DNA of 64,000 nt, from the NCBI RefSeq assembly GCF_002305855.1, contig NZ_CP022163.1, positions 9,801,765 to 9,865,764 of the forward strand, given 5' to 3'. Under the pieces are notes generated by a model. It made no database searches. It saw nothing but the letters and a program-made list of their open reading frames with translations, and was not told where the DNA came from. Positions 17,792 through 26,888 of this stretch are shown one piece after another. Made by a program: the position numbers and the translations under genes. How positions within the stretch are numbered: the first letter of the stretch is position 1; each line of letters begins with the position of its first letter. Source of the DNA: Melittangium boletus DSM 14713. Lineage in GTDB: Bacteria > Myxococcota > Myxococcia > Myxococcales > Myxococcaceae.

Positions 17792-18531
17792 AAACCTCGA
17801 CCCCACCCGCGGCGTCCGGCTCCCCGTTCTCGCTGCGGCTCGTCCATGGAATCCTCTTCGGAGGCTTCACCGCCATTTGCGTCGTGGTCGGCTCTCCGGA
17901 GTTCGAACAGCTCCTTCGCGCCCAGCGGCAGGTGTTTCACGCCGGGCCGCCCCCACGTGTGGAGGTGATGCTGGCGGTGCTCGCGGCACTCCTCGGCATG
18001 GGCGTCATCCTGGTGCAGGCGCTCCGGGGACGCAGCGCGCGGCTGCCCTGGTCCGTGCTCATCCTCGGCGCCCTGGGACTGGTGCTGTGGAGAGACCGCG
18101 CGGGGCCCGTCCCCGGGCGGACCGCCGACTCCGCCAACCTGAAGATCCTCCAGACGGCCCGGGCGCTCCATGGGCTCCAGATCCCCGAGTTGCAGAACCG
18201 GGGAGCCCTCGAGGAGGACGTGGAAGCCTGGCGGGTGGCGCTCCAGAAGGTCACCCACGGAGAGCCCACCCCGGTGCGCACGCGCTCCTTCGAGCCCCTC
18301 GCCTACCACATCCAGAAGGTGGACAAGCCCGACACGCTGCCCGAGGGCGTGCCGCCCGGGACGCTGCTGCTCTACGTGATGGAGGGCGGCATCGCCTACG
18401 AACTCCAGGCCATTGGCATCTCCCCCGAGGGAGAACCCTGGCGGCTCCAACTCCTCCCGGCGGGCGAGCCCGTGGTCTTCCGGGGCGCCTTCAACCCGGA
18501 GATCGACACGCGCCCTCCGCAGATGCCATGA
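17788..18531 (+). CDS. Membrane protein of unknown function ending the pseudopilin operon
   Basis: This 247-residue protein has three predicted membrane helices (about 18-37, 58-79 and 85-100) and a soluble C-terminal domain of about 145 residues that carries no recognised motif. The start is GTG 17788, overlapping the previous stop as GTGA. It is the last plus-strand gene before the converging anti-sigma gene, whose stop lies 3 bases away. The role is unknown; the operon position suggests assembly or regulation of the Tad-type apparatus. Confidence 0.68.
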   Translation: MKTSTPPAASGSPFSLRLVHGILFGGFTAICVVVGSPEFEQLLRAQRQVFHAGPPPRVEVMLAVLAALLGMGVILVQALRGRSARLPWSVLILGALGLVLWRDRAGPVPGRTADSANLKILQTARALHGLQIPELQNRGALEEDVEAWRVALQKVTHGEPTPVRTRSFEPLAYHIQKVDKPDTLPEGVPPGTLLLYVMEGGIAYELQAIGISPEGEPWRLQLLPAGEPVVFRGAFNPEIDTRPPQMP

Positions 18532-18534
18532 CGA

Positions 18535-19677
18535 CTAACGCGCCTCGGAGTCAGCCGGGCGCAAGTCCTCGTCGAGAAGGCGTTGGGCCTTCAGGGCCTC
18601 ACTGGAGCCCGGCGCCACCCCCAGCACCCGCGAGCAGGACTCGATCGCGTTGCGCCGGTGGCCCAACGCGGCTTCCGCCTGACACAACCGGGAGAGCACC
18701 GCCACGTCCTGCTCACCCGCCGCCACGGCGCGGCGCAGGTAGACGATCTCCTGTTCCCGATCACCCGCGCGAGCGGCCCCATCGGCCTGCCGGAGAAGGT
18801 CCCTCGGGGACACGGAGGCAGCACCAGCGGAGCGTGCCGCCTGGGGCTTCGAGACCGGCTCGGCCAGGGCCTCCTTCGCCTTCTGCTCCAACGGCGCGGC
18901 CGGAGCGGTCGCGGCGGGAAGAGGCGGAGGTGCCTCGGCCATGACCCCCGCCGCGGCGTAGGCGTCATCGCGACTCGCCTCTTCCTCGTGCACCGCCCGG
19001 GGCGCGGGCTGGCGCTTCACCTGGCCAAAATCCGCCGAGCGCTTCTTCGCCGGAAACCCACCCCCGCTGCCCATGTCCTCCGCCTCGAACAGACGCGCCG
19101 ATTTCGAGGGCAACGCCTTGCCCATGGGCGCGGCGCGCTGCTCCTCGCGGATCCGATTGTCGAGCCGCGTATGCCGCTCGCTCACCTCGGCCGAAACCTG
19201 GGCGGCGGGAGCCGACACCACGGGGGCGGGGGCGGGCGCGGCGGCTGGCACGGACTCGGCCTTGGCACGGCGGGAAGACGCCTCCTGCGAGCTCTGCTTC
19301 GACGCCGCCGGCGACACCGGCGACGCCTCCTGGCTCATCTGGACGGTCACGATTCCCACGACCCCCAGGGCCGCCGCGCTCAACGCGGGAGCCAACAAGC
19401 GGCGCCACCAACGCTGCGCGGGCTCGGCTCCCATGGAGGAGCGGCGCGCGGACTGCTGCGCATAGGCCAGCAAGGACTCCAGTCCCGCGTCCGGCGCCGA
19501 GACCTTCGGAAGACGGGACATGGAGCCGCGTACGCCGCGAATGTCCCGCAGGGCCGCCGCGCAACGCGAACAGTCCTGGACGTGCTGCTTCACCTGATGG
19601 GCCTCGGATTCCGGAAGCTCTTCGTAGGCGAAGTCCAGCAGACGATCCTCATATGCGTGGGCGCTCTGGGTCTTCAT
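18535..19677 (-). CDS. Anti-sigma factor with zinc-finger domain and TPR-like C terminus
   Basis: This 380-residue protein has an N-terminal ZAS (anti-sigma zinc finger) signature H32-x3-C36-x2-C39, a membrane helix (about 87-108), a long Ala/Pro-rich extracytoplasmic linker and a C-terminal tetratricopeptide-like region (about 285-365). The ATG overlaps the stop of the ECF sigma gene (ATGA), the usual order for a sigma/anti-sigma pair. It presumably sequesters the sigma factor at the membrane until an envelope signal is received; the TPR-like end could be the sensor contact. Confidence 0.85.
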   Translation of the reverse strand: MKTQSAHAYEDRLLDFAYEELPESEAHQVKQHVQDCSRCAAALRDIRGVRGSMSRLPKVSAPDAGLESLLAYAQQSARRSSMGAEPAQRWWRRLLAPALSAAALGVVGIVTVQMSQEASPVSPAASKQSSQEASSRRAKAESVPAAAPAPAPVVSAPAAQVSAEVSERHTRLDNRIREEQRAAPMGKALPSKSARLFEAEDMGSGGGFPAKKRSADFGQVKRQPAPRAVHEEEASRDDAYAAAGVMAEAPPPLPAATAPAAPLEQKAKEALAEPVSKPQAARSAGAASVSPRDLLRQADGAARAGDREQEIVYLRRAVAAGEQDVAVLSRLCQAEAALGHRRNAIESCSRVLGVAPGSSEALKAQRLLDEDLRPADSEAR

Positions 19678-20306
19678 CCCGCCACCGTCTTTCCGTCCTC
19701 GGCCAGATCGCCGTCCACGCCCAATTCCGCCAGCCGCCGGCGCAGGCCTTCCAGCGCATAGCGCATGCGGCTCTTCACCGTGTTCTCGGGCACGCCCGTG
19801 ACCTCGGCGATCTCCTTGAAGGGGATGCCGCTGTACTCGCGCAGCACGAACACCTCGCGCTGTTCCTCGGGAAGGCCGGCCAACGCACGCTCCAGCAGCG
19901 GCCGTATACGGGCATTGTAGGCACCCCTCTCGGGGCTGGCCCCCTCGTCGGGGAGCGCTTCACCCAACGACCGGCCCTCTTCACCCTCGGCCCCCGTCAT
20001 GGGTGCCTCGAGCGAGGCCGTCTGCCGGTAGCTCTCTTTACGCGCGCTGTCCACGCAGAGGTTCCTCGCGATCGTATAGAGCCAGGTGGTGAACTTCGCC
20101 CGCGTCTCGTACTCGGGTGCGCTGCGCACCACCTTCAACCACGTTTCCTGAAGGACATCTTCCGCCCGCGCCGCGTGTCCGGTGAACCGGAGGATGAAGT
20201 TGAACACCGGATCCCGGTGCCTGCGCACCAATGTCTCGAACGCACGGGCGTCTCCCGCCCGAAAGGCGAGCATCAACCGTTCGTCTGAGATCTCCGGTCC
20301 CAACAC
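19674..20306 (-). CDS. ECF-family RNA polymerase sigma factor
   Basis: The 210-residue protein has region 2 (about 12-80; DVLQETWLKVVR and FTTWLYTIARN) and region 4 (about 140-200; LPEEQREVFVLREYSG and the helix-turn-helix VPENTVKSRMRYALEGLRR), typical of ECF/RpoE-type sigma-70 factors. The start is ambiguous: GTG 20306 or the adjacent TTG 20303, both just after a GGGGGAG stretch. It is co-transcribed with the downstream anti-sigma gene. Target promoters are not identifiable from this window. Confidence 0.92.
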   Translation of the reverse strand: MLGPEISDERLMLAFRAGDARAFETLVRRHRDPVFNFILRFTGHAARAEDVLQETWLKVVRSAPEYETRAKFTTWLYTIARNLCVDSARKESYRQTASLEAPMTGAEGEEGRSLGEALPDEGASPERGAYNARIRPLLERALAGLPEEQREVFVLREYSGIPFKEIAEVTGVPENTVKSRMRYALEGLRRRLAELGVDGDLAEDGKTVAG

Positions 20307-20345
20307 TCCCCCAATTCCAGGGCCCCGCGCCTTCCCTCATCCCCA

Positions 20346-20438
20346 CTGCCCGCTTCAACGGGCAGGGGCCTATTCGGGTCTACTCGTTCGGCGGGCTTCC
20401 GTAAGTGGCGAGAATGACAGGGCGAAGCGTCGCTGTCA
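20346..20438 (-). terminator. Two hairpins between the DUF2085-like gene and the ECF sigma gene
   Basis: Reading the minus strand after the stop of the 20450-20854 gene, a TGACA/TGTCA-bounded hairpin (about 20415-20438) is followed by CTGCCCG/CGGGCAG with a 6-nt loop (20346-20365), extended by a CCCC/GGGG stem with one bulge. There is no T-run, so either intrinsic termination is weak or one hairpin is a regulatory element for the sigma gene. Confidence 0.35.
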
Positions 20439-20449
20439 CGCCTGGAGGC

Positions 20450-20854
20450 TCAGGGTTTTGAATCCCGCGACGTGGCGAACATGACGGGAATCGCGACGAG
20501 CGCCACCAAAGCGGCCTGCCATACGAGCACCTGGGGCAGAGGCCTCTGAATGTGGATGAACAGGGAACGGCCAAGCGCCATGCCCAGCAGGATCCCAGTG
20601 AGGGTACGCACGGCGTTGGATCCCCCTTGGGGACGGAAACGGCCCACCGCCCAGTCCACCAGCGCGGGAAGGGTGAGACCCAGCACCATGGGCACGTCCC
20701 AGGACCACGACAGGGGGGCACGCAACTTGAAGAGCGCCACCAGGGTCGCGAACAGGATGGGGTAGGTGCCCAGACAGCGAGCGCAGACCCGGACGCCACC
20801 GAGCACGTACGTGCGGTTGTACTCCTCCGGGTGATGGTGACTGAGCCAGAACAC
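20450..20854 (-). CDS. DUF2085-like small membrane protein
   Basis: This is a 134-residue integral membrane protein. It begins with a His/Cys-rich segment (FWLSHHHPEEYNRTY, then CARCLGTYP) followed by three or four hydrophobic helices, the pattern of DUF2085 proteins. The frame is open to 20953, but GTG 20854, with GGGAGG 7 bases upstream and one base after the preceding stop, is the likely start. It follows the ABC ATPase pair. The conserved CxRC motif suggests metal or redox chemistry, but the function is unknown. Confidence 0.7.
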   Translation of the reverse strand: MFWLSHHHPEEYNRTYVLGGVRVCARCLGTYPILFATLVALFKLRAPLSWSWDVPMVLGLTLPALVDWAVGRFRPQGGSNAVRTLTGILLGMALGRSLFIHIQRPLPQVLVWQAALVALVAIPVMFATSRDSKP

Positions 20855-20855
20855 C

Positions 20856-21886
<1,031 letters not shown>

Positions 21887-21890
<4 letters not shown>

Positions 21891-22879
21891 GGCGCGGGCA
21901 CCGGATTGTGGCAGGCGGCTTCCTGTCCGTCGCGCTTGGACTCCAGGGGCGGATCCACCCGCGCGCAGACCTCCAGCGCGCGCTCACACCGATCGCGGAA
22001 GCGGCAGCCCCCGGGCAACCGGCTCAGGCTCGGCACCATGCCGGGAATCGTCCTCAACCGGGGCCGCTGTCCTGGCTCGCCGCCCGTCTGGAGCGAGGGA
22101 ATGGAGCGCAGGAGCCCCGCCGTGTAGGGGTGCGCCGGTTGGCGGAACAACGCCTTCACCGGAGAGCGCTCCACCACCCGTCCCGCGTACATCACCACCA
22201 CCGCGTCACAACTGCCCGCCACCACGCCCAGGTCGTGGGTGATGAGCATCACCGCCATGCGCCGCTCCACCTGGAGCCGCTTGAGCAACTCGAGGATCTG
22301 CGCCTGGATGGTGACGTCCAGCGCCGTGGTGGGCTCGTCGGCGATGAGCAATTCCGGTCCACTGGCGAGCGCCATGGCGATCATCACCCGCTGGCGCATC
22401 CCGCCGGAGAGCTGGTGGGGATAGCTGTCCACGCGCTGCTCGGGCGCGGGAATGCCCACCTGCCGCAACATCTCCACCGCGTGCTCGCGCGCGGCGGCGC
22501 GCGACAGGCCCTGGTGCAGCCGCACCCCCTCGGCGATCTGCTCGCCCGCCGTGTAGACGGGGTTGAGGGACGTCATCGGCTCCTGGAAGATCATGGACAG
22601 GTGGCGTCCCCGCAGGCGGCGCATCCTCGCCTCGGACAGGGCGAGCAGTTCCTCGCCCTGGAAGCGGATGCTGCCCCCCACCACGCGGACCGGAGGATCC
22701 GGCACCAGCCTCATCACCGAGAGCGCGGTGAGGCTCTTGCCACAGCCACTCTCCCCCACGACGCCGAGCGTGCCCCCCGGCGGGATGGAGAACGACACGT
22801 CGTCCACGGCCAGGACCGGTCCCGCCTCCAGCTCCAGCCGGGTCTTGAGTCCGCGAACGTCGAGGAGGGGCTCGGACAT
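21887..22879 (-). CDS. Oligopeptide/dipeptide ABC transporter ATP-binding protein (OppD/DppD type)
   Basis: This 330-residue ABC ATPase has Walker A GESGCGKS, signature LSGGMRQR, Walker B LIADEPT and the OppD/OppF C-terminal Cys motif (CRFRDRCERALEVC). It is the usual heterodimer partner of the OppF-type protein directly downstream (ATGA overlap). Upstream, 9 bases away, ends an MshEN-domain gene that is unrelated in function but on the same strand. The substrate cannot be inferred without the binding protein. Confidence 0.9.
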
Positions 22880-22888
22880 GGCGAGGCA

Positions 22889-23953
22889 CTACTTGCGCGA
22901 CAGCTCCTCGAGGAACTCCTCCTCGCGGATGAGGCGCTTGCGGATGAGCAGGCGAATGAGGCTGGCCACCATGCGCGCGGGCTTCACCTTCTCCGTGTGC
23001 AGCTCCGCCTCGGCCCCGTCCGCCATGCGCTCGATGTCCTCGAGCACCTTGAGGTCCTCCTCGGAGATGTCGGGCAGCTCCGGCCGGGGCGTGGGCTGCG
23101 GCGCGCCCTTGGCGGCCCCTCCGAAGACGACCACCGGCACGCCCTTCTTGCTCGGCTGGGCCACGGGCAGCGGCGTCTCCTCGTCGTCGGGCTCGCCGAG
23201 CAGTTCATCCAGCACCTCCTCGCTCTCCTGCGGAGGAGGAGGTGGTGGCGGCGTCGCGGCCCGGCCCTTCTGCGCGTGCTTGGGCGTGATGAGGGTGATC
23301 TCGTCGTCGTCGGAGAAGGGGGGCGGCGCCGGGGGCTTGGGCTTCAAGGCGGACCTCGTCGAGGAACGGTGAGAACTGTCGTCAATGTCATCCGCGCGCG
23401 GCGGCTGGCCGGTGGGCAGATCCCATTCCATCAGGGGCAGCTCAGAGGGCGTCTCGGAACCGTGCTCGAGCTCCATGGGCGCCCCGGAGTCATCCTCCAG
23501 GACGACTCCGGCCACCACGCGGCCACTGATCAGATCCAACGCATGGTCCAGGTCGTCCTCGGACGCCACGTGCACGCGGATGGGCTTGTTGAGCTGGAAG
23601 CTCAGCTCGTCCACGAGGGAGAGATCCGAGGGGTCATCCACGGCCACGTGCAGCCGCTCACTGCGCCCTTCCCGCTCGAGCTGGAACGGGACGACACGGT
23701 GCTCGACCTGGAAGTCGATCGGCACGAGCGCGCGCACGGACGCGGGGATCTCCGACAGTTGGACGAAGGGCAGATTCGCCTGACGCGCCAGGGCCCGGGC
23801 CACCTCGGTGGACGAGGCGAAGCCCAGCGTGACGATCACCGAGCCCAACCGCTGACTGTGGCCACGGCTGCGCTGTTGGCCGAGCGCCGTGCGGATCTGC
23901 TCCGGATTGACCGCACCGGATTCGAGGAGCAGCTCACCGATCTTCTTGCGCAT
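22889..23953 (-). CDS. MshEN-domain protein (predicted c-di-GMP binder) without ATPase domain
   Basis: This 354-residue protein has an N-terminal type II secretion ATPase N-terminal (MshEN) domain with two motif copies: KIGELLLESGAV...ALGQQ and RLGSVIVTLGF...ALARQ (about 4-58). A Pro-rich acidic linker (about 200-290) and a short helical C-terminal region follow. MshEN motifs bind c-di-GMP in MshE-like ATPases, but the ATPase module is missing here. ATG 23953 begins the domain exactly; upstream frame codons are discarded. It is paired with a related gene at 23980-24717. Confidence 0.8.
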   Translation of the reverse strand: MRKKIGELLLESGAVNPEQIRTALGQQRSRGHSQRLGSVIVTLGFASSTEVARALARQANLPFVQLSEIPASVRALVPIDFQVEHRVVPFQLEREGRSERLHVAVDDPSDLSLVDELSFQLNKPIRVHVASEDDLDHALDLISGRVVAGVVLEDDSGAPMELEHGSETPSELPLMEWDLPTGQPPRADDIDDSSHRSSTRSALKPKPPAPPPFSDDDEITLITPKHAQKGRAATPPPPPPPQESEEVLDELLGEPDDEETPLPVAQPSKKGVPVVVFGGAAKGAPQPTPRPELPDISEEDLKVLEDIERMADGAEAELHTEKVKPARMVASLIRLLIRKRLIREEEFLEELSRK

Positions 23954-23979
23954 TGAGGACCGAGGGGTGGGTGGACGGC

Positions 23980-24717
23980 TTAACGCTTGACCTTCGCCAG
24001 GTACTCGTCGCGGGTGAAGACGCCCTTCTCGATGAGCAACTCCACCATGGCCTTGAGGGCCGCCACCTCCTTGCGCTGCACTTCCTCCACGCTGCGCAGC
24101 AGCTCCACGGGGCTGCCCCCGCCGCGCACCGAGGGCGTCTCGCGCGAGGGCACCATGGGCATGGGGGTCGGAGCGGGCGCGGGAGCGGGCGCCGGAGCCG
24201 GCTCCTTCATGTTGCGCACCACCGTGCGGCCATGCGAGTCCACCACCTTGAAGTTGGTGTCCGCGTCCTCCAGCTCGCTCACGTCGTCGTAGAAGCGCGC
24301 CATGGCCCGGGCGATGGCCGTACGGCCCGCCACGTTGGGCACGATGCGGCACTTGGTGATGGCGCGCAGCTCGTCCAGTTGCCGCACGTTGAGCGGATCC
24401 GCGATGGCCACCACGAGCGTCTTGCCGTCATCGCGCAACTGCATGGGCAACAGGGCGAAGTCACGCGCCGTCTGCACCGGCACCCGGTTGAGCACGTGCT
24501 TGGGGATGTCCTTGAGCGCGTCCAGGTTCACCGCGGGAATGGCGAGCTGCTTGGACAACGCCCTCACCAGGATGTCCTCGGACACGAGGTTCATCCGCAC
24601 CAGGATTTCTCCCAGCTTTCCGCCCCATTTCGCCTGCTCCGCGAGTGCCGCCTTGAGCTGGCCCTCCTGGAGCACGTTCGCCTTGATGAGCAGTTCGCCG
24701 AGTTTGATCTGTGCCAT
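23980..24717 (-). CDS. MshEN-domain protein (GspE/PilB N-terminal-like)
   Basis: This 245-residue protein has two MshEN-like motifs (KLGELLIKANVL...ALAEQ and KLGEILVRMNLV...ALSKQ, about 5-60), the rest of the T2SSE_N fold to about 150, then an Ala-Pro repeat linker and a helical C-terminal segment (EYLAKVKR end). In both motifs the usual Gly is replaced (Ala or Met), so c-di-GMP binding is less certain than for its neighbour. It lies 26 bases upstream of the second MshEN gene on the same strand. A role as a standalone signalling adaptor is inferred. Confidence 0.78.
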   Translation of the reverse strand: MAQIKLGELLIKANVLQEGQLKAALAEQAKWGGKLGEILVRMNLVSEDILVRALSKQLAIPAVNLDALKDIPKHVLNRVPVQTARDFALLPMQLRDDGKTLVVAIADPLNVRQLDELRAITKCRIVPNVAGRTAIARAMARFYDDVSELEDADTNFKVVDSHGRTVVRNMKEPAPAPAPAPAPTPMPMVPSRETPSVRGGGSPVELLRSVEEVQRKEVAALKAMVELLIEKGVFTRDEYLAKVKR

Positions 24718-24805
24718 GTCGCTAGTCGTAGGAGCCCGAACGGACCCGCTGGTCGGGGCACTGTACCTGAGATTCCAACGGTTGCTGAGTTCTTGATCTG
24801 CCCGC

Positions 24806-25627
24806 TCACGAGCCAGGTGAGGCAGGAGGCAGTGCGACCGGAGGCAGCGCCTGGCCCCCCTCGTCCACGTCGACCACGGGGATGTCCTCGGGCACGGAGA
24901 GGTCGAAAAGAGTGAGATCCGGGGATTCGTTGAGCGTGACAGAGGTGTAGCGCAGATCCAACGAGGTCTCCGCCGACTCGGCCAGGAGCTTCACCTCGCG
25001 GGGGAAGACGGATTCACCCTGGGGCTCGAAGCGGCCATACTCCAAGGAGTAGGTACGCGCGCCCTTCACCTGGCTGCGCACCACGCGCAGGTGGCGTGGG
25101 TGGATGTGGAGCACCTGGGACACGGGGCCCTTCACGAGGGTGAGCACGTACAGCCCTTCCTTCTCGTCGATGGCGAGCGTCATCCGCTCCGCGGGGATGA
25201 AGGGCACCCGGCCGAGCATCACGGCGACGAGTTCCTCGCTCGGCAGGGCCACGGGCAGGAAGCGCGAGAGGTTCCGGGGCGTGGCGGGCCCCTGGTAGTA
25301 CTTGTTCTCCTGGGCCTGGAGCAGACCGAAGCGGTGGCCATCCGTCACCAGCACGGCGATGGGTCGGTTGAAGAAGTCGAACATCTCCACCCGGAGCAGG
25401 CCCGGACGGCTGGCGGCCAGGAAGGCCGAGACGGTGCCCGAGCCCTGGGGCGTCTCGATCCGGATCTTCCCCTCTCCCTGGAGGGTGGCCGCGGTGTCCT
25501 GGGCGGCGCTCGTCAGGCGGAAGAGTTCCTCGGCCTCGGTGATGGGGCCCCGGGGGCCAAAATCCATGCGCTTGGGACAACCTGAACAGATGAGGGCCAG
25601 GAAGATTGCTGCGGCTGCGCGGTTCAT
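24806..25627 (-). CDS. Outer-membrane lipoprotein of LolA/LolB-like (DUF4292-type) fold
   Basis: This 273-residue lipoprotein has a signal peptide with Cys17 (ALICSGC; the -3 position is unusual). The mature part resembles LolA/LolB-type lipid-carrier folds, including LQGEGKIRIETPQG and the later GLYVLTLVKG strand series. Proteins of this type bind lipid or lipoprotein acyl chains in the periplasm. It is divergently oriented to the ExbB-like gene with only 42 bases between the starts, so promoters probably overlap. The family assignment is by overall pattern and is moderate. Confidence 0.68.
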   Translation of the reverse strand: MNRAAAAIFLALICSGCPKRMDFGPRGPITEAEELFRLTSAAQDTAATLQGEGKIRIETPQGSGTVSAFLAASRPGLLRVEMFDFFNRPIAVLVTDGHRFGLLQAQENKYYQGPATPRNLSRFLPVALPSEELVAVMLGRVPFIPAERMTLAIDEKEGLYVLTLVKGPVSQVLHIHPRHLRVVRSQVKGARTYSLEYGRFEPQGESVFPREVKLLAESAETSLDLRYTSVTLNESPDLTLFDLSVPEDIPVVDVDEGGQALPPVALPPASPGS

Positions 25628-25669
25628 GGCTTAAGTCTCGCGCCCGACGAACTCCCTGGCCACTTCCGT

Positions 25670-26377
25670 ATGAGCCTTTCCGACATCCTCCATTACCTGC
25701 GCATCGGCGGCTTCACCCTCGCCCTCCTCATCCTGGCCTCCACGGTGGCGCTGGTGGTGGCCATCGAGCGGATCATCACCCTGTGGGGCGTGAGCGAGCG
25801 CTCGCGGCTGCTCGGGGACACCGTGCACAAGCACCTGTTGCGAGGGGACATCGCCGCGGCCCGCACCGTCACCGAGCGCTCGGACGCCGCCGTGGCCGAC
25901 ATCTTCCTGGCCGGCTTCGACCGCTTCGAGCGCACGCGGGGCAGTGGCGAGGGCGTGGACTCGGCCGTGGAGCGCGAGCGCGCCCAGGTGGGTCTGCGGC
26001 TGCGGCGCAACCTGTGGCTGCTGGCCACCATCGGCTCGCTGACGCCCTTCGTGGGCCTGTTCGGCACGGTGGCCGGCATCATGAAGTCCTTCAAGGACCT
26101 GGGCCTGGACGTGGCGGGCGGTGGCACCGGAGGCACGGGCGCGGTGATGACGGGCATCTCCGAGGCGCTGGTGGCCACCGCGGTGGGTATCCTCGTCGCC
26201 GTGCAGGCCATGGCCTTCTACAACTACTTCCAGGCGCGGCTGGCGCGCGTACTGGTGGAACTGCGGCTGTTGGGTGACGAGTTCGTCGAGCTGCTGCGGG
26301 AGCGTCCGGTGAGTGCTCCCGCCTCCACGCCCGCCCCCGTGACTCCGGTGGACGCACGTTCCCCCCAGGAAACCTGA
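25670..26377 (+). CDS. exbB: MotA/TolQ/ExbB proton-channel family protein
   Basis: This 235-residue protein has three membrane helices (about 10-33, 122-145 and 163-185) and the conserved segment SLTPFVGLFGTVAGIM plus the Gly-rich loop before helix 3, characteristic of ExbB/TolQ. It works with the ExbD/TolR-like protein encoded 11 bases downstream to transduce proton motive force to an envelope partner. No TonB or TolA gene is adjacent, so the partner is unknown. Confidence 0.92.
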   Translation: MSLSDILHYLRIGGFTLALLILASTVALVVAIERIITLWGVSERSRLLGDTVHKHLLRGDIAAARTVTERSDAAVADIFLAGFDRFERTRGSGEGVDSAVERERAQVGLRLRRNLWLLATIGSLTPFVGLFGTVAGIMKSFKDLGLDVAGGGTGGTGAVMTGISEALVATAVGILVAVQAMAFYNYFQARLARVLVELRLLGDEFVELLRERPVSAPASTPAPVTPVDARSPQET

Positions 26378-26388
26378 GGTTCACTCAC

Positions 26389-26841
26389 ATGGCGATGGGC
26401 AAGGCACCGGGAGACGGCGAGAACGGCGAGGAAGTCGGCTTCGCGGAGATCAACATCACCCCGCTCACCGACATCTTCCTCGTGCTGCTCATCATCTTCA
26501 TGGTGACCAGCTCGGTCATCGTCCAGCAGGCCCCCAGTGGCGGCGCGCAGACGGGCCTCAAGGTGAACCTGCCCAAGGGCGGAGCCACGGACGTCACCGC
26601 GCGCGCCACGGACCTGTCCGTCGCCATCCTCTCCGATGGGCGCTTCGTGCTCGGAGGCAACGTCGTGAGCGAGGACGAGCTCAAGCGCGCCTTCGCCGAC
26701 GCCCAACAGAAGAACCCGGACACCGTCGTCATCGTCCAGGCGGACGAGGGCGTGCCCCATGGCACGGTGGTGGTGGTGATGGAGCTCGCCAAGAGCGCCG
26801 GTCTCGGCCAGCTCGCCATCGGCGTGCGCGAGGCCAAATAA
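26389..26841 (+). CDS. exbD: ExbD/TolR family biopolymer transport protein
   Basis: This 150-residue protein has a cytoplasmic N terminus with FAEINITPLTDIFLVLLIIFMV, where the Asp in the single membrane helix is the proton-relay residue, followed by the periplasmic ExbD domain (VAILSDGRFVLGG...VVIVQADEGVPHG). It is the partner of the preceding ExbB-like channel. It ends at TAA 26841, immediately before a strong hairpin shared with the converging acyl-CoA dehydrogenase gene. Confidence 0.92.
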   Translation: MAMGKAPGDGENGEEVGFAEINITPLTDIFLVLLIIFMVTSSVIVQQAPSGGAQTGLKVNLPKGGATDVTARATDLSVAILSDGRFVLGGNVVSEDELKRAFADAQQKNPDTVVIVQADEGVPHGTVVVVMELAKSAGLGQLAIGVREAK

Positions 26842-26844
26842 AAA

Positions 26845-26867
26845 CCCCCGCCGGAGCCCGGCGGGGG
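26845..26867. terminator. Bidirectional rho-independent terminator
   Basis: A perfect 10-bp stem CCCCCGCCGG / CCGGCGGGGG with an AGC loop lies between the convergent exbD and acyl-CoA dehydrogenase genes. On the minus strand it is followed by TTTTTATTT, a classical intrinsic terminator for the dehydrogenase gene. On the plus strand the hairpin starts three bases after the exbD stop, without a T-run. Confidence 0.85.
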
Positions 26868-26888
26868 TCGTGACGGCTGTCCGTCGGC

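Noticed and set aside
20346..20365. Riboswitch or sRNA in the gap before the ECF sigma gene
   Set aside because: Only a simple hairpin is visible; nothing resembles a known riboswitch.
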